This document shows, piece after piece, positions 43,842 through 54,007 of a DNA stretch of 60,000 bases. Every line of letters begins with the position of its first letter. Position 1 is the stretch's first letter. The DNA is from Takakia lepidozioides (taxonomy: Eukaryota; Streptophyta; Takakiopsida; Takakiales; Takakiaceae), in contig CM060732.1 in NCBI GenBank assembly GCA_030704615.1, positions 69,237,053-69,297,052 on the forward strand, given 5' to 3'. A program made the position numbers and the translations under genes. The notes below the pieces were generated by a model, which saw nothing but the letters and a program-made list of their open reading frames with translations, was not told where the DNA came from and made no database searches.

Positions 43842-46621
43842 TCAGAGTACGTTCAGTTGTCTCTCTGGTCGATTTCCACTCCTATCATGAATACCATCTA
43901 GGGTATCAAGCCTGTTCACAGGTCGGTCACCAACAAAAGGTTGCACAATTCTCTGTCGTTTCTGGGCTTGTCCCGGATTTCGTGGTGACCTTGGAGCATG
44001 TCTCGTATGATGAAGGCTACTCGCACGTACATCAGAGAGGCCGACATGAGAGGAAGGGGCATGAGATGGACCAGTGAGGGTCGAGGGAGCATGGTTCACA
44101 TACGGACGTCGTCGGGCCAGATGAAACGACAATGGTCGGTCGTCGTCATCCGATGGTTCGACTTGCAGAAGTCCCGCAGCAGAAGAAGCATCTCCCAGGA
44201 TCGGAGTAGTGATGGAAGGAATTACATGAGGGGGAGAGAGACTAGATGGACCAGCATGGGATGGACCGGCTTGAGAAAGAGAAACATGAGATAGAGCGGG
44301 GTGAGATGAAGCACGGTTCACAGGGGCACGATGTCGGTGAAGGAATGACAACGGCCGGTTGTCATCATCCGACGATTCGACCTGCACATCTCCCACAGTC
44401 CGTGGAACTCGTGGTGGGATAGAGTTGACCTCAACTTCATTGTTGAGAGTGTGCTCAACTGGGGGAAGGGGGTCCGCAATTGGGATGACACCATGTCGCA
44501 GTTCATCAACAACAAGGTCATCGAAGGATGGATGCATTGCAGCATCATCGTCATTAAATTCATATGGGTCATGTGGAGGATTGCCCACATCATCGGACCT
44601 ATCTCAACCGTCGGAGTCGGAGTCCCTCGCGGCGTCAGTGTCATCATTGCTGTTAGATTGGACCTCTGAGGCAGATTCTTCAGACAACAGATTCTTCTCG
44701 CACCATGCAGATACGTCACTTGCTATCCTCTCTCGCAGTAGCCTACAATTCGTGTAGACATAAACCAATTTGTCAGCCCTGGCAGGATTCAACCTGTTGT
44801 GAATCTTGTTGTGAACAAACGAGTAACTGCTCCAGTTCCGCTCACAAGACGAGGCAGAGCACACTTGAGCAAGAATACGCTTTGCAATGGGAGCTAACAT
44901 TCTTGCTCCAGCTCCAATCAGATCCCACCTTTCATGTGGCAACATGTTCATTGCTTTTGGATCCGACATGTCATGGAAAGGATTCTGGCGATCCGAGAAG
45001 CACTGGTACTCGGACAACGCTCACTCTATCATGTTCAAGGGCGCGAGTTGCATGATGACCCGTACAAGCCCGGCTTTGGCATCCACATCGTCTCTCAAAT
45101 CCATATTGTCCAACAAGAATGGATTCAGCAAGGCCCCCGCATAATGCAAGTCTGTGCAAACCATCCGTTTGCGGTCGTGAAATGCATCCTCGGTCCTTGC
45201 CGCCAAATCATCGTCCATAGAAAATGGATGACGCCTCAAGGATTGCACGTGCTTCTCAAGGTTTTCCAATATCAACCATGCTTTACCCATTATTGGTTGT
45301 TTTCCATCAAACTCCCGCAAAGCAATCAACACCGGCTCCACCATGTACACAAAATTTGCACATTTCGCCCAGAAATCGTCGGAGCGAATGATTGCGCGGA
45401 CCCTCCAACTTTTGCTCAAAGACTTGGACTTACGAGAGTCGCGTAAAGTGCCCACATACGCATCCCATTGAGGGTCAATGATCACCTGCTCCAGACCCGC
45501 CCTCACAGTCACCAGTCGATTCACCATCAAAAAGTTTGTGGCAAAGCGGTTTTCACCCGGGTTCCTAAGGCTGTATTTGGGTTCATGCTTTCTAAACAAT
45601 GCCAGAGGGATGTGATGTGTATGAACGTCACAACCGACTTTGCCTTTTACTAGTTGTTTCATCCATTATTTTCCAATCCTCCAAAAGGAGATCAAAGATA
45701 TGAGCAGCACACCCTTGGTAATATAGATGGGGATATCGTACCATCAAAATATTGGTCATATTAACCATGTTAGATGCATTGTCCGTGCACACTTGGACAA
45801 TTTTATCAGCTCCAATTTTATCGATGAAACTCGTCAACAACCCTGCTTGATAACGTGCATCTTTTATCTCCCCGCTTGTGTCAACGGATCCCAAAAATTG
45901 TTCCCCCGCAGGACAGACCAGCATGACATTGAACAGTGGTTGATTAGTAACAGAACTCCAACCGTCCGCATATATAGTGCTTCCATATTTTCAGAGAGAA
46001 TCACATGTCTTTTCATTCATCTTTTGGGTGAGGTCAGACATAGCATCTTCTAGCAATCATGTGCGGAGATCGCGATAACTCGGAGGTGTGTATGTGGACT
46101 TGGAATCGGACGTGGCTTTGACAGCAGCCACAAACGCAGGAAGCCTCGAGACATTGAACGGAATATTGGCCTCGTAGAAAAATTGGGTCCACTTCTTATC
46201 CAGAGTCCTCCTGTGCGACAAATTTAAGCCGTCTTGCATTGATTGTTGCCTCAATGGTCTGGTCCGTACAAGTGCTGGCGTACAATCGGGTGTTGCTCCT
46301 GACCCACCGGCTTCTCCAGGAACAGCAGACGCCTCGCAAGAATCCCCCTGGGTACAACTCTGAGGGACAGTTTGATTCGAACCTTGGAGTGTTTGGCTCA
46401 GAAGCCGCGGCCACATCAAGAGATGGTGAGATATTGCCTCCACATTGGGCAAAGTGGGCTTTCACTCGTATGGAGGCTTTTGGGCACAAACTAACCCCTG
46501 CATTCTTCCCATCTCTGTAGCCGAGGTGATATAATATGCGACCCGCCAGCTTCAATGCACAAAGATTGCATTGAACACCGTCCTTTTTGTGCGGGTCTAT
46601 GGTGAATCAAGGGATCCACTC
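43842..46621 (-). pseudogene. hAT transposase (BED finger, DUF659, hATC), broken
   Basis: From the 5' side: a BED-type finger (VQCNLCALKLAGRILYHLG, then HFAQCGG; about 46,440-46,610); a linker; the DUF659 start (FFYEANIPFNVSRLPAF, TPPSYRDLRT, about 46,070-46,190); QVCTDNASNMVNM with a catalytic-type D (about 45,790) and YPHLYYQGCAAHIFDLLLED (about 45,700); PLALFRKHE and GENRFATNFLMVNRL (about 45,540-45,600); and the hATC dimerisation motif SASSCERNWSSYSFVHNKIH (about 44,830-44,890). A long acidic, Ser/His/Pro-rich tail runs to 43,842. It cuts and pastes the element as a dimer or higher oligomer. In-frame TGAs at 45,021-45,023 and 44,604-44,606 and frameshifts near 45,650 and 46,000 break it. 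A cluster of stops before 46,621 leaves the true start unclear. Confidence 0.88.
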
Positions 46622-46950
46622 CTCCCTCATCCTCACACCCAAAACCCTAACCACAGACTTAAGGTTGAACGAAGAACACTAGTGTACTTGGTAGATTTGT
46701 CAAGAGCAATAGAAGTTAGAACAGAATGCAATGGCCCAACACTACGGCATCAATCCAAGTGGATCAATGCACCATGTAGTATTGTGCTTTTCGACAATTT
46801 GCTGAAGTGGCTCTAGTGGAAACCACAACAGCAAACGGTCCGCACCCTCCTCTTGGGCTTACACTCTTGCTCAAGGAATAAAGAACATTCACTCGACACA
46901 AAAGTGTTTGCCACAAAAGTAGTGAGAGGCATTATGACCACCTTATATAC

Positions 46951-46960
46951 CCTCCAGCCT
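46951..46960 (-). promoter_or_regulatory. TATA box of the hAT transposase gene
   Basis: The minus strand reads GGGTATATAAGG, about 62 bp from the first unit of palindrome array 3 and upstream of the BED finger. Confidence 0.55.
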
Positions 46961-47021
46961 CCAAGCCTCACACGCTTGACGAATCAGAAGAAGTCGCATG
47001 TTATTTTTTTTTTAAAAACTG

Positions 47022-47575
47022 CTGCGACCACCCTCATGCTGGTGGTCGCACCTATTAAAAAAACAGAAAATTTCTGCGACCACCCCCCTGCTGGTGGTCG
47101 CACCTATTAAACAAATAGAAAATTTCTGCGACCACCCCCGTACTGGTGGTCGCACCTATTAGAAGAAAGAAAAATGCTGCGACCACCCCCATGCTCGTGT
47201 CACAGAGAATATATATATATATATTTAAAAATAAAAAAAATCTGCGACCACCCCTCGGTTGGTGGTCGCACCTATTAAAAAAACAGAAAAATGCTGCGAT
47301 CACCCCCATGCTGGTGGTCGCAGATATTACAAAATAGAAAAATGTTGCAACCACACCCCTGATGGTGGTCGCACCTATTACAAATAAAATAAAAATTGTG
47401 CGACCACCAGTAGCGGTGGTCGCAACTGTTTAAGGAAAGAAAAAAATGCGACCACCCTGTTGGTGGTCGCATCTATTTTTAAAAAACGAAAAATGCTGCG
47501 ACAACCCATGTGCTGGTGGTTGCAACTATTAAAAAATAAGATAAATTTGCGACCACACCACCATTTGGAGGTCGC
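47022..47575. repeat. Palindrome array 3 (about 11 units, about 50-bp period)
   Basis: Units start at about 47,023, 47,076, 47,126, 47,177, 47,242, 47,294, 47,345, 47,398, 47,447, 47,495 and 47,548. The arms are again TGCGACCACC / GGTGGTCGCA, but most spacers read CCCCTGCT, the reverse complement of arrays 1 and 2. Arrays 1 and 3 therefore face each other in inverted orientation near the two ends of the element. Confidence 0.88.
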
Positions 47576-47737
47576 AACAATTTCACAACAATGATTTAAA
47601 AATGACCTCAACTATTGGCAGATGGAGTAATTTATAAAACAATTCAGTCACTTGCCAAGGTGTCGCTTAGAATACAACGTGTCCATCTACGTGACATATT
47701 TTTCACCTAACTCATGTTTTACTGATTTTTCGGCAAA

Positions 47738-47800
47738 AACTGACGTGACGTTGGTCGCGTCAGCGTTAGGTCCGACGTGACGTGACGTCACTGACGTGTG
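47738..47800. repeat. Right subterminal ACGTGACG repeats
   Basis: CTGACGTGACGTTGGTCGCG, GTCAGCGTTAGGTCCGACGT and GACGTGACGTCACTGACG words, matching 34,477-34,550 in direct orientation. They end 8 bp from the right terminus. Confidence 0.6.
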
Positions 47801-47808
47801 CAACCCTG

Positions 47809-48760
47809 CCCCAAGGCACTCAAGTCTTCCAAGTTGTCTGGAATTGTACTACTCAGTAGATTATATGAGAGATCCAAAGACTCTAATTCGCTGATGTTGC
47901 GCATGCTCCTTGGGATGGGGCATGTGAAGACATGTAGAGGAGCTCACTTGGCTGTCCAATGTCTGCTGGAATCTCACCAGTCAACTTATTTGCTCAGACG
48001 TCGAAAGAAGTTGTGGTCAATAAGACATATTCGATTGTCCTTGTCATGCCCTTGAGAGTGATTTCGAGGTCTTGAGCATAGAGAGTGAAAGTACCATTCG
48101 ATCCTAGGTTTATTCCCGTGGATGCATTTGCCTTCACATTGAAGCCCTTCAACTGATCAAACGTTTTCGGGAGCCCACCTGTGAAGAAGTAGTGTGAGAG
48201 ATCCAACACCTGCAATCGAGTCAGATTCCAGACCCAATCTAGAATTGGACCACTAAGTGTGTTGTGTCCAAAACTGAGCACCCGTAATTCCTGAAAATCG
48301 CCACTCTTGAAAACTGAGATAGTCCCATTGAACTTGTTTCTACTCAAGTCAATCAACACAAGATGGGTACATTTAGCCAAGGAAATTGGAACTTGTCATG
48401 TCAATTGGTTGTTGTTCACCGATAGTGTCTCAAGAGAGTCACCAATTTTTGCCAAATCTAATGTGAATTCTCCTGTGATCAAGTTTTTACCAAGTAATAT
48501 CCTCCGCAAACCCGAACAGTTCTCAAGCTCAATGGGTATGCTCCCACTTAGGTGATTGTTGCCCAACTGTAGCTCCAACAAGGATGCACGATTTCCCAAA
48601 CTACTGGGAATGGTGCCTGTAAACTTGTTCTTCCATAGGTAAAGTTTCGTTAGGTTTTGCAGTCAACTGAATGTTTTCCAAGGCTAACTCCACCAGAGAG
48701 GAACAATTTCCCAAACTAGAAGGAATGGTGCCTATGAGTTTGTTGGCTTTGTCCCTTCAG
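47809..48760 (-). pseudogene. LRR receptor-like protein, leucine-rich-repeat part (5' of the hAT insertion)
   Basis: The minus strand encodes about ten LRR units, such as GTIPSSLGNCSSLVEL, LGNNHLSGSIPIELENCSGL, LIDLSRNKFNGTISVF, LQVLDLSHYFFTGGLP, the island-like ITLKGMTRTIEYVL, NKLTGEIPADIG and LESLDLSYNLLSSTIP. It ends NLEDLSALG exactly at the element's target duplication and continues at 34,459. TGA codons at 48,396-48,398 and 47,994-47,996 and frameshifts near 48,650 and 47,910 show it is a pseudogene. The N-terminal signal peptide and first repeats are missing upstream of 48,760. Together with 34,155-34,459 it forms one gene. Confidence 0.87.
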
Positions 48761-49978
48761 GGCAGAGACTTTGCATCATGTTGAAGTCAATGGAGAAAAT
48801 ACGGTCAACTGACCTTACACGTGTCAACTGTTATTGGTTTACACTCTATGTAACATGTGATGAACTATGTTTACACCATGTCAAGATTTTCATTGGTCTA
48901 AATGATCAACTAACTTTCCACTGTGTAATGACTGGGATTGGCCTAAGAAAATCTTAAATTTAAATTATTTTGTAAACATGCCGAAATCCCTATTAATTTG
49001 AAAGTTTGTACAAGTATGAGCTAATTTTATGTTATGTTTATTGTGCTTTTGTTATTAACTCATGCAAAATCTTCAAAGTATTCAGTTATATTATCAATTA
49101 CAATTGTTGATAAACTAATAAAAATTATACATACTACTTTATCTAATATATAAAACACACACACACATATAGATATATATAAGTAAATTAAAAACAAAAA
49201 ACTGGTTCGGAAAATGCAGATGCATGTACAGCCCCGTCCTCAAAGGTTTGAGCCCACGCCCACGACCAAGCTTGTAACCACTTAGACTCGATAAGTCTTA
49301 TGGTCGCATCCCTAGATGCGTCGACAACATACCTGGCAGGAAGCCACAGAGGGCTTTCTTGAAAACCGCAGTGGAAATCAACTATGGTCACATACAAGTA
49401 CACGATCCCATATATTTTCATCGTTCCCTTCATGTTCGGAAACTGCTAGAGAATCTCGGAAAACAAAGTCAACTAAGCAATGGACTGAAAGATGACATAG
49501 AAAATAGCACCAATGAAGGAAGGAGCCATGCACTTTTAGGCCCATTAGTACATAATGCTTTGGGTGTGATAATTTCAGGAACTTCACACCGAACTCTATA
49601 ACAAAAGATCATGGCCCCTAGTATACTGTTCACATTTCCACAGTACAAAACATGGAATATATATTGAATTATGCTTGCACGGCTTAGGGTGTCACATTGC
49701 CAAAAATGAAGAGGATTATATGTTCAAAAAATAATGTAACAGTGTAGTAACACATAATATATCTTTAAAAAATATGTAACTGTCAAATAATATACAACTC
49801 TATATACACAAATACTATCTTACTTTCTCTTCATCTAACTCATCTCCATATGTATACCACCAAGGCTCATTTGGAGATACATCTTTTAATGCAACCTTAG
49901 TATTAACCATATTCAAAGTCTTAGATATAGTATGTTTTTTGTTTACTAACGCAATACCTAATTTAAAATTTGCTTCAT
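48761..49978. other. AT-rich spacer
   Basis: No gene is recognised. Short frames at 49,188-49,600 on both strands show no family signal. CA/TA microsatellites lie at 49,158-49,185. Confidence 0.5.
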
Positions 49979-50518
49979 CTACATCTTTACTTGCGAGTGT
50001 GCCGTAGCTGCATTTGTAGTCTTGAACTTATAGAACAGTTGGTTTACAAAAAAATCGTCTTCCGTGGGTGACCCTTGTTTTGCCCAATAGATAATAGTAC
50101 TGTCTTTGTCTGATTTGTCCACGTGGGTCGGCACCACAATCGACCTTGTCATATGGAATTGATGCACTGGAACTTTCGACTCTTTCAATCCTATTTTAAT
50201 GTAGCTGAAAGGTCGTATTTGGTCCTCAAATAAGTCCACCACAAATCTAGGGAATTTATTTACAACTCCTTTCCAAATATGTGAAGCAATACTATCACCA
50301 GTATCCCTAAACGCTACTTCGTCTTCTACAAATGTTGATTTGCTGCAATATTTGTCTGTATTTCCCTTGCTGGCAATGGTTGCTGCATCATATCCATGGC
50401 TTTTGGATGGCCCTGGTCCTCTCATAGTATCATGTCCACTCCTTCCCTTGTATGGTGCAGTTTGAAAACACAAATAAGCTAGACTCCTAATAGTCTGGGC
50501 TTGCATTGTATCCACCAC
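49979..50518 (-). CDS. Unrecognised protein, AT-rich block (179-residue frame)
   Basis: An open frame on the minus strand with a product rich in ordinary residues: SLAYLCFQTAPYKGRSGHDT, KYCSKSTFVEDEVAFRDTGD, IWKGVVNKFPRFVVDLFEDQ, YIKIGLKESKVPVHQFHMTR, TIIYWAKQGSPTEDDFFVNQ. The stop is at 49,979. I do not recognise the family; no zinc, NTPase or membrane motif is evident. It sits downstream of two more minus-strand frames (50,575-50,937 and 50,932-51,343) and may be an exon or frameshifted part of the same gene. Confidence 0.4.
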   Translation of the reverse strand: MVDTMQAQTIRSLAYLCFQTAPYKGRSGHDTMRGPGPSKSHGYDAATIASKGNTDKYCSKSTFVEDEVAFRDTGDSIASHIWKGVVNKFPRFVVDLFEDQIRPFSYIKIGLKESKVPVHQFHMTRSIVVPTHVDKSDKDSTIIYWAKQGSPTEDDFFVNQLFYKFKTTNAATAHSQVKM

Positions 50519-50574
50519 ATTTCACATGTAGATAAGATAAATGTCATCTACATTGAGATTGTCAAAATCCGCAA

Positions 50575-50937
50575 TCAGGTGGTCTTCCTCCAATACGCCC
50601 TTCCCGTTGAAGACCACAATTGGGGTTGTCGTCTTTGCGTTGTATTTTGTGTACCAGCCCAAATATCCACCATATCTTCATGTAACCAATATGGCTTGAT
50701 CCTCACTTTAGAATTGTTCGGAACATCACTATAAACTAAATGAATTTCAATATCATCAGGTAAGCCTAATTTTCGCAACAGACTTTTCCCAGTGAAAGAT
50801 CCATTGCCAATTCTACATTTGGCTACAACATAGTTTGCATCTTTTGATTGTCTTTGTGCTATTTTGACAAAGTTTACTACGTCAATAAACTGCTCAATAG
50901 AATAGATAACTACGTTATCAACTATTGTACATTACAA
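50575..50937 (-). CDS. Unrecognised protein fragment, AT-rich block
   Basis: This open frame of about 118 codons reads DNVVIYSIEQFIDVVNFVKI, then NYVVAKCRIGNGSFTGKSLL, RKLGLPDDIEIHLVYSDVPN, IKPYWLHEDMVDIWAGTQN and a basic end, closing at 50,575. The composition looks coding rather than random. It overlaps the end of the RING-like frame upstream. Family unknown. Confidence 0.4.
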
Positions 50938-51343
50938 CCAAGTTCTTATATAGGGCTTTAAATCTATAGGCCATGGTGGATGTGTACATATCGGACAGCT
51001 TTGTTGCCCAACAGATTCAAAACATTCTACACATAACTTATGGCACTTCACTTGCCACAGCTCCTTCCGATCTAAAGGAACATTTGCATGTTCGGAATTT
51101 GACTCAAACATTGTAGCAATAGTAGTGTTCATCAAGGACTTCTCACAAGGAATAACATGTAAGATATAGTGTTCTTCGATATCCGTGTACAGGATTAGAA
51201 CACGGATCTTCATACTGAAGGATAATGGTTCGAAGCTCACTGGAGTACCTTCCACTCAACAATTGCACGGTTGATCGTTTTCGTTTTCCCAAAACTTCGT
51301 GCTTATCCACATTTGCTTCAACAAGATCCATTGTCTCATTCAT
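50932..51343 (-). CDS. RING-like zinc-finger protein fragment
   Basis: Frames from 51,343 (MNETMDLVEANVDKHEVLGK, RKRSTVQLLS) and from 51,255 (MEGTPVSFEPLSFSMKIRV) join through a frameshift near 51,245. The second ends with WQVKCHKLCVECFESVGQQS and CPICTHPPWP, stop at 50,932. C-H-x-LC-x-x-C...CPIC is the C-terminal half of a RING-type finger (ubiquitin-ligase-like). The N-terminal CxxC pair is not obvious, so it may be truncated. Confidence 0.45.
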
Positions 51344-51580
51344 CTCCTCTCAAAATGGCCACCGCACGCCAACGGTGGTTCCTTGCTTCACGGCAAACAC
51401 TACACTCAGAACTGTGTGTGACAGATGTAAGACCTGAACTCATTCTATTAACATCATAATGTTCAAGTGTCCACTCAGTTCCAAAATGATCTGAAAAACA
51501 TATGGACAACATTTCTTAATACAGAGTCTTCATGTAGTCAACTTTAAATCCTACCATCTTTATATAGCTATTATTTTTAG

Positions 51581-51826
51581 TTACATATCCCATTTACGTT
51601 CAACACTATCCTGAACCACGTGCATCACATACATACAACCTATTTTAAATGATATCTTTATGATGTTGAACATGCATTCGTTATATTTAATGCTATATTT
51701 TATTTTAATTTTTGATAAATACTTTAAATGGTTTACTACTTGTTTATGTGATTTTTCAAAAGTCGGTTTGGATACCAAAAATAATTTTGCTTTATCATGA
51801 AAAGAAATATTAGGATTTTCAGTCAT
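51581..51826 (-). CDS. Unrecognised Lys/Ile-rich ORF, AT-rich block
   Basis: An 81-residue frame in very AT-rich DNA, with NISFHDKAKLFLVSKPTFEK, VVNHLKYLSKIKIKYSIKYN and a C-terminal KIGCMYVMHVVQDSVERKWD. It is open past its first ATG. It might be coding, but the low GC also favours chance. It belongs to the same AT-rich minus-strand block. Confidence 0.25.
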   Translation of the reverse strand: MTENPNISFHDKAKLFLVSKPTFEKSHKQVVNHLKYLSKIKIKYSIKYNECMFNIIKISFKIGCMYVMHVVQDSVERKWDM

Positions 51827-52282
51827 AATGTTAATTAAAATACTATCTTCATTTTTTCAACTAAATCTTTTTGGTTTCGTAGCGGTGTTGTAAGTGTTCT
51901 GCACAAAATTATCGAAAAATGCCTGTATACCTTGGGATAGAGTTGTGGACTTCGTCCATGGAGAGGAGAGTGTGGAGGACTGCCCCACTCAATATTGGGT
52001 ACATGTGCACAGTAAAGTGGACGCCGGAGTGCGGAAAGCTCCCAGAGGGAACACCTTCTTGAGCAGTATCATGTGTGCACCATCCTCATTGTGGTTTAGG
52101 GATCTCACTGCATTGTTGTTGTGATTTGTATTTGTCTCCGACTGTGGCTTCCATAAGTCCATAGGTTGATATTTTGGCTTTGAATTCCATTTGATAGGTA
52201 TCAATGTTGCTGCGGACCCGACGACAAGCGCACGGTCAATGCAACTGTCGAAGATCCAAAACAAAAGCGTGGAGGTCCGGAT

Positions 52283-52993
52283 GTGGGTGCTGGCACTAAA
52301 CACCCGCATAAAGGCCCAAGAAGGAAGAAGTCAGACTACGGAGAGTCGTACAAGCGCGGGTGCCTTTGTTGTTTCAAAGTGCAGCAATCTTATCTTGCCC
52401 CGGACATTTGTGTCCTCACATACTACAACAACATGGAGAACGTCGATGCCCTAGGGAAACCCTCCCATGGCAAGACCGCAGAGTTCAAGAACACATGGGC
52501 AGCCTATGCACCCCGCATTAGCCAGGAATTGAAAGCATGGGTCGTTGAGTGTTTGTGTCGAGGCCTCACGGTCGCACGAATCATGATGGAACACAAGGAG
52601 CATGTCATGAACAACACATGTTTGGGAGATGCATAGACACGTGATGATTTCCTCCTCGAGCAAGATGTCCGCAACCTGGCTGAGAAACGGGCGTGGCAGA
52701 CGTTCAAAAAGCATGCCAACGATGCCGACAGCGTCCACATGTGGAAAGACCTGAACCCCGCATCAGTCTTCTTCTATCGAGAAGAAACATTGGCGCAAAC
52801 CTTCAAGCATTACGATGGAGATTTGACATTCACTATTGGCATTCAAACTGAGTGGCAGAAGCAGATAATGCTTCAATTGGGACATCCGCGTATCGTTGCA
52901 TGCGATGCAACCTTCGGGACAAATCACCACAAGGTACGATTCATCCCTCTTACCATTTCTGCAAATCAATCGTTCGTAGGATGTTGCACATAG
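52283..52993 (+). pseudogene. Mutator-like transposase, N-terminal half
   Basis: The frame reads KRGCLCCFKVQQSYLAPDIC and AAYAPRISQELKAWVVECLC (DNA-binding lead-in), then a TAG (52,634-52,636). In the same frame follow DVRNLAEKRAWQTFKKHAN, WKDLNPASVFFYREETLAQT, GDLTFTIGIQTEWQKQIMLQ and PRIVACDATFGTNHHK. The block IQTEWQ followed by a D-A-T-F-G-T-N motif is the start of the MULE transposase DDE domain (first catalytic D). After about 52,975 the sequence leaves the family, so the catalytic core is missing. The SWIM finger piece at 27.5 kb is the complementary end of the same kind of protein. Confidence 0.72.
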
Positions 52994-52999
52994 AGCGAC

Positions 53000-53394
53000 G
53001 CGTCGCGGCGACCGTGACCAACGTAGGAGCCGCCAGGGGGGTGAGGCGGGGGGGGGAGGGCCACGTAGGCAGCCCCGCTGATGGCGCATTAAACTCCAGG
53101 GCCTCTTCTATTACTTGCCGAAGACAATAGTGACAAATGCGACCATGTAGTCGATAATTAAACTGTCTAAATGTTTTGTTAACAACCATTTTGTAGCAAT
53201 ACACCGCAAATATCAACAAGAGATCCCAAATTCCTAAATTTGAACATTCATGCAAGCTCTCTAGGCTTCAAGTCTTGAAGATTGCCATATGATGTGGACT
53301 GAACCTGACAAAACCATGGCAGTCTGTAACTTATGGTTGGAAAAGAAAAATCATGGCTAAACATCAGCAAAAATTAACTAAAGGATTCATGGGT
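53000..53394. other. GC-rich patch and spacer
   Basis: A short GC-rich stretch (52,998-53,100, with a G run at 53,036-53,060) replaces the MULE sequence abruptly. No gene is seen. Confidence 0.5.
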
Positions 53395-53545
53395 ACCGCA
53401 AAATCACGAAGGTCGTCTAGTGGCATGAAGTGACAATGTCATCCACGCCCTGCTGCTGAGCGGCCTCTGTGAGGATACGCAGCCGCCCTTCATTTACATC
53501 CACTGCTATAACCCTGCCTGTTTTCACCACATGCCACACCATTCT
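53395..53545 (-). pseudogene. NSUN/RsmB-type RNA m5C methyltransferase, exon-sized remnant
   Basis: The minus strand reads GRVIAVDVNEGRLRILTEAA, then QQQGVDDIVTSCH. This matches the SAM-binding core (motif with AVDVN, the acidic residue that binds S-adenosylmethionine) of plant NOL1/NOP2/Sun-family methyltransferases of the RsmB-like group. After CH a one- or two-base shift gives DDLRDF, the next conserved piece. Only this segment is present, so it is an exon left behind by an old duplication or a captured exon. A decayed gene is more likely than a functional one. Confidence 0.55.
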
Positions 53546-53713
53546 CCTTATTCCTTAGTGAGAATCTGATTGACTTCCAATCTTCCGACTCACACACTCT
53601 CCCACCGTCACTGGAAATAATGAGGGTTCTAGATTTAAATTGAAATATTTACTTCTTAGGAGTTCCATATGAGGGAGGAGTAGGCAACTCTTGTTGGGTA
53701 GCAAAATTTGCTT

Positions 53714-53741
53714 GTTGGGTTGGCAATGCAACGGCCGTCAA
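53714..53741 (+). repeat. 28-bp direct repeat, copy 1
   Basis: Identical to 54,114-54,141, exactly 400 bp downstream (core GGCAATGCAACGGCCGTCAA). Confidence 0.85.
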
Positions 53742-54007
53742 AAATGATAAATGTCAACAAGGGTGATGGCTTGGTTGTCTGAATGGCTGTTTAACTATCA
53801 ACTGTCTTTCAAATCCTCGAATTCACAAGGAATGTAGCAAGCAATGCGGAGATGCCGCATTTGACAGTTTGATCAAAGTCTCACACACACTGCTTTCTAC
53901 TTAAGTTATCCAAAATTACCTGAGAAATCTATAGCATACCTATATGCTCTACCTACCTACCTTGATACCTGGCAGGTATCTAGCTATGTATAGGTATATA
54001 TGTATAC

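Larger units (their letters stand above)
34460..47808. mobile_element. Large cargo-carrying hAT-type element (13,349 bp)
   Basis: An 8-bp target duplication CCCCAAGG (34,452-34,459 and 47,809-47,816) flanks termini CCTAGTTGCA (left) and CAGGGTTGCA (right, reversed), which match at 7 of 10 positions. The host gene proves the ends. On the minus strand, joining ...GACTTGAGTG + CCTTGGGG + TTCCTTAATC restores a continuous LRR frame (E-D-L-S-A-L-G-F-L-N-L). Inside are a hAT transposase (minus), a kinase-like gene (plus), a coiled-coil gene (minus), three palindrome arrays, TATA promoters and tandem repeats. All three genes carry stops or frameshifts as written, so this copy is probably not autonomous. 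Confidence 0.88.

Noticed and set aside
45021-45023. In-frame TGA as a recoded or RNA-edited codon
   Set aside because: U-to-C editing in ferns and hornworts acts on organellar transcripts, and this is nuclear transposon DNA with other breaks, so decay is simpler.
49979-51870. Claim of an endogenous giant-virus segment
   Set aside because: The AT-rich ORF block is suggestive, but I recognise no hallmark viral gene (capsid, polymerase, packaging ATPase), so it stays unassigned.
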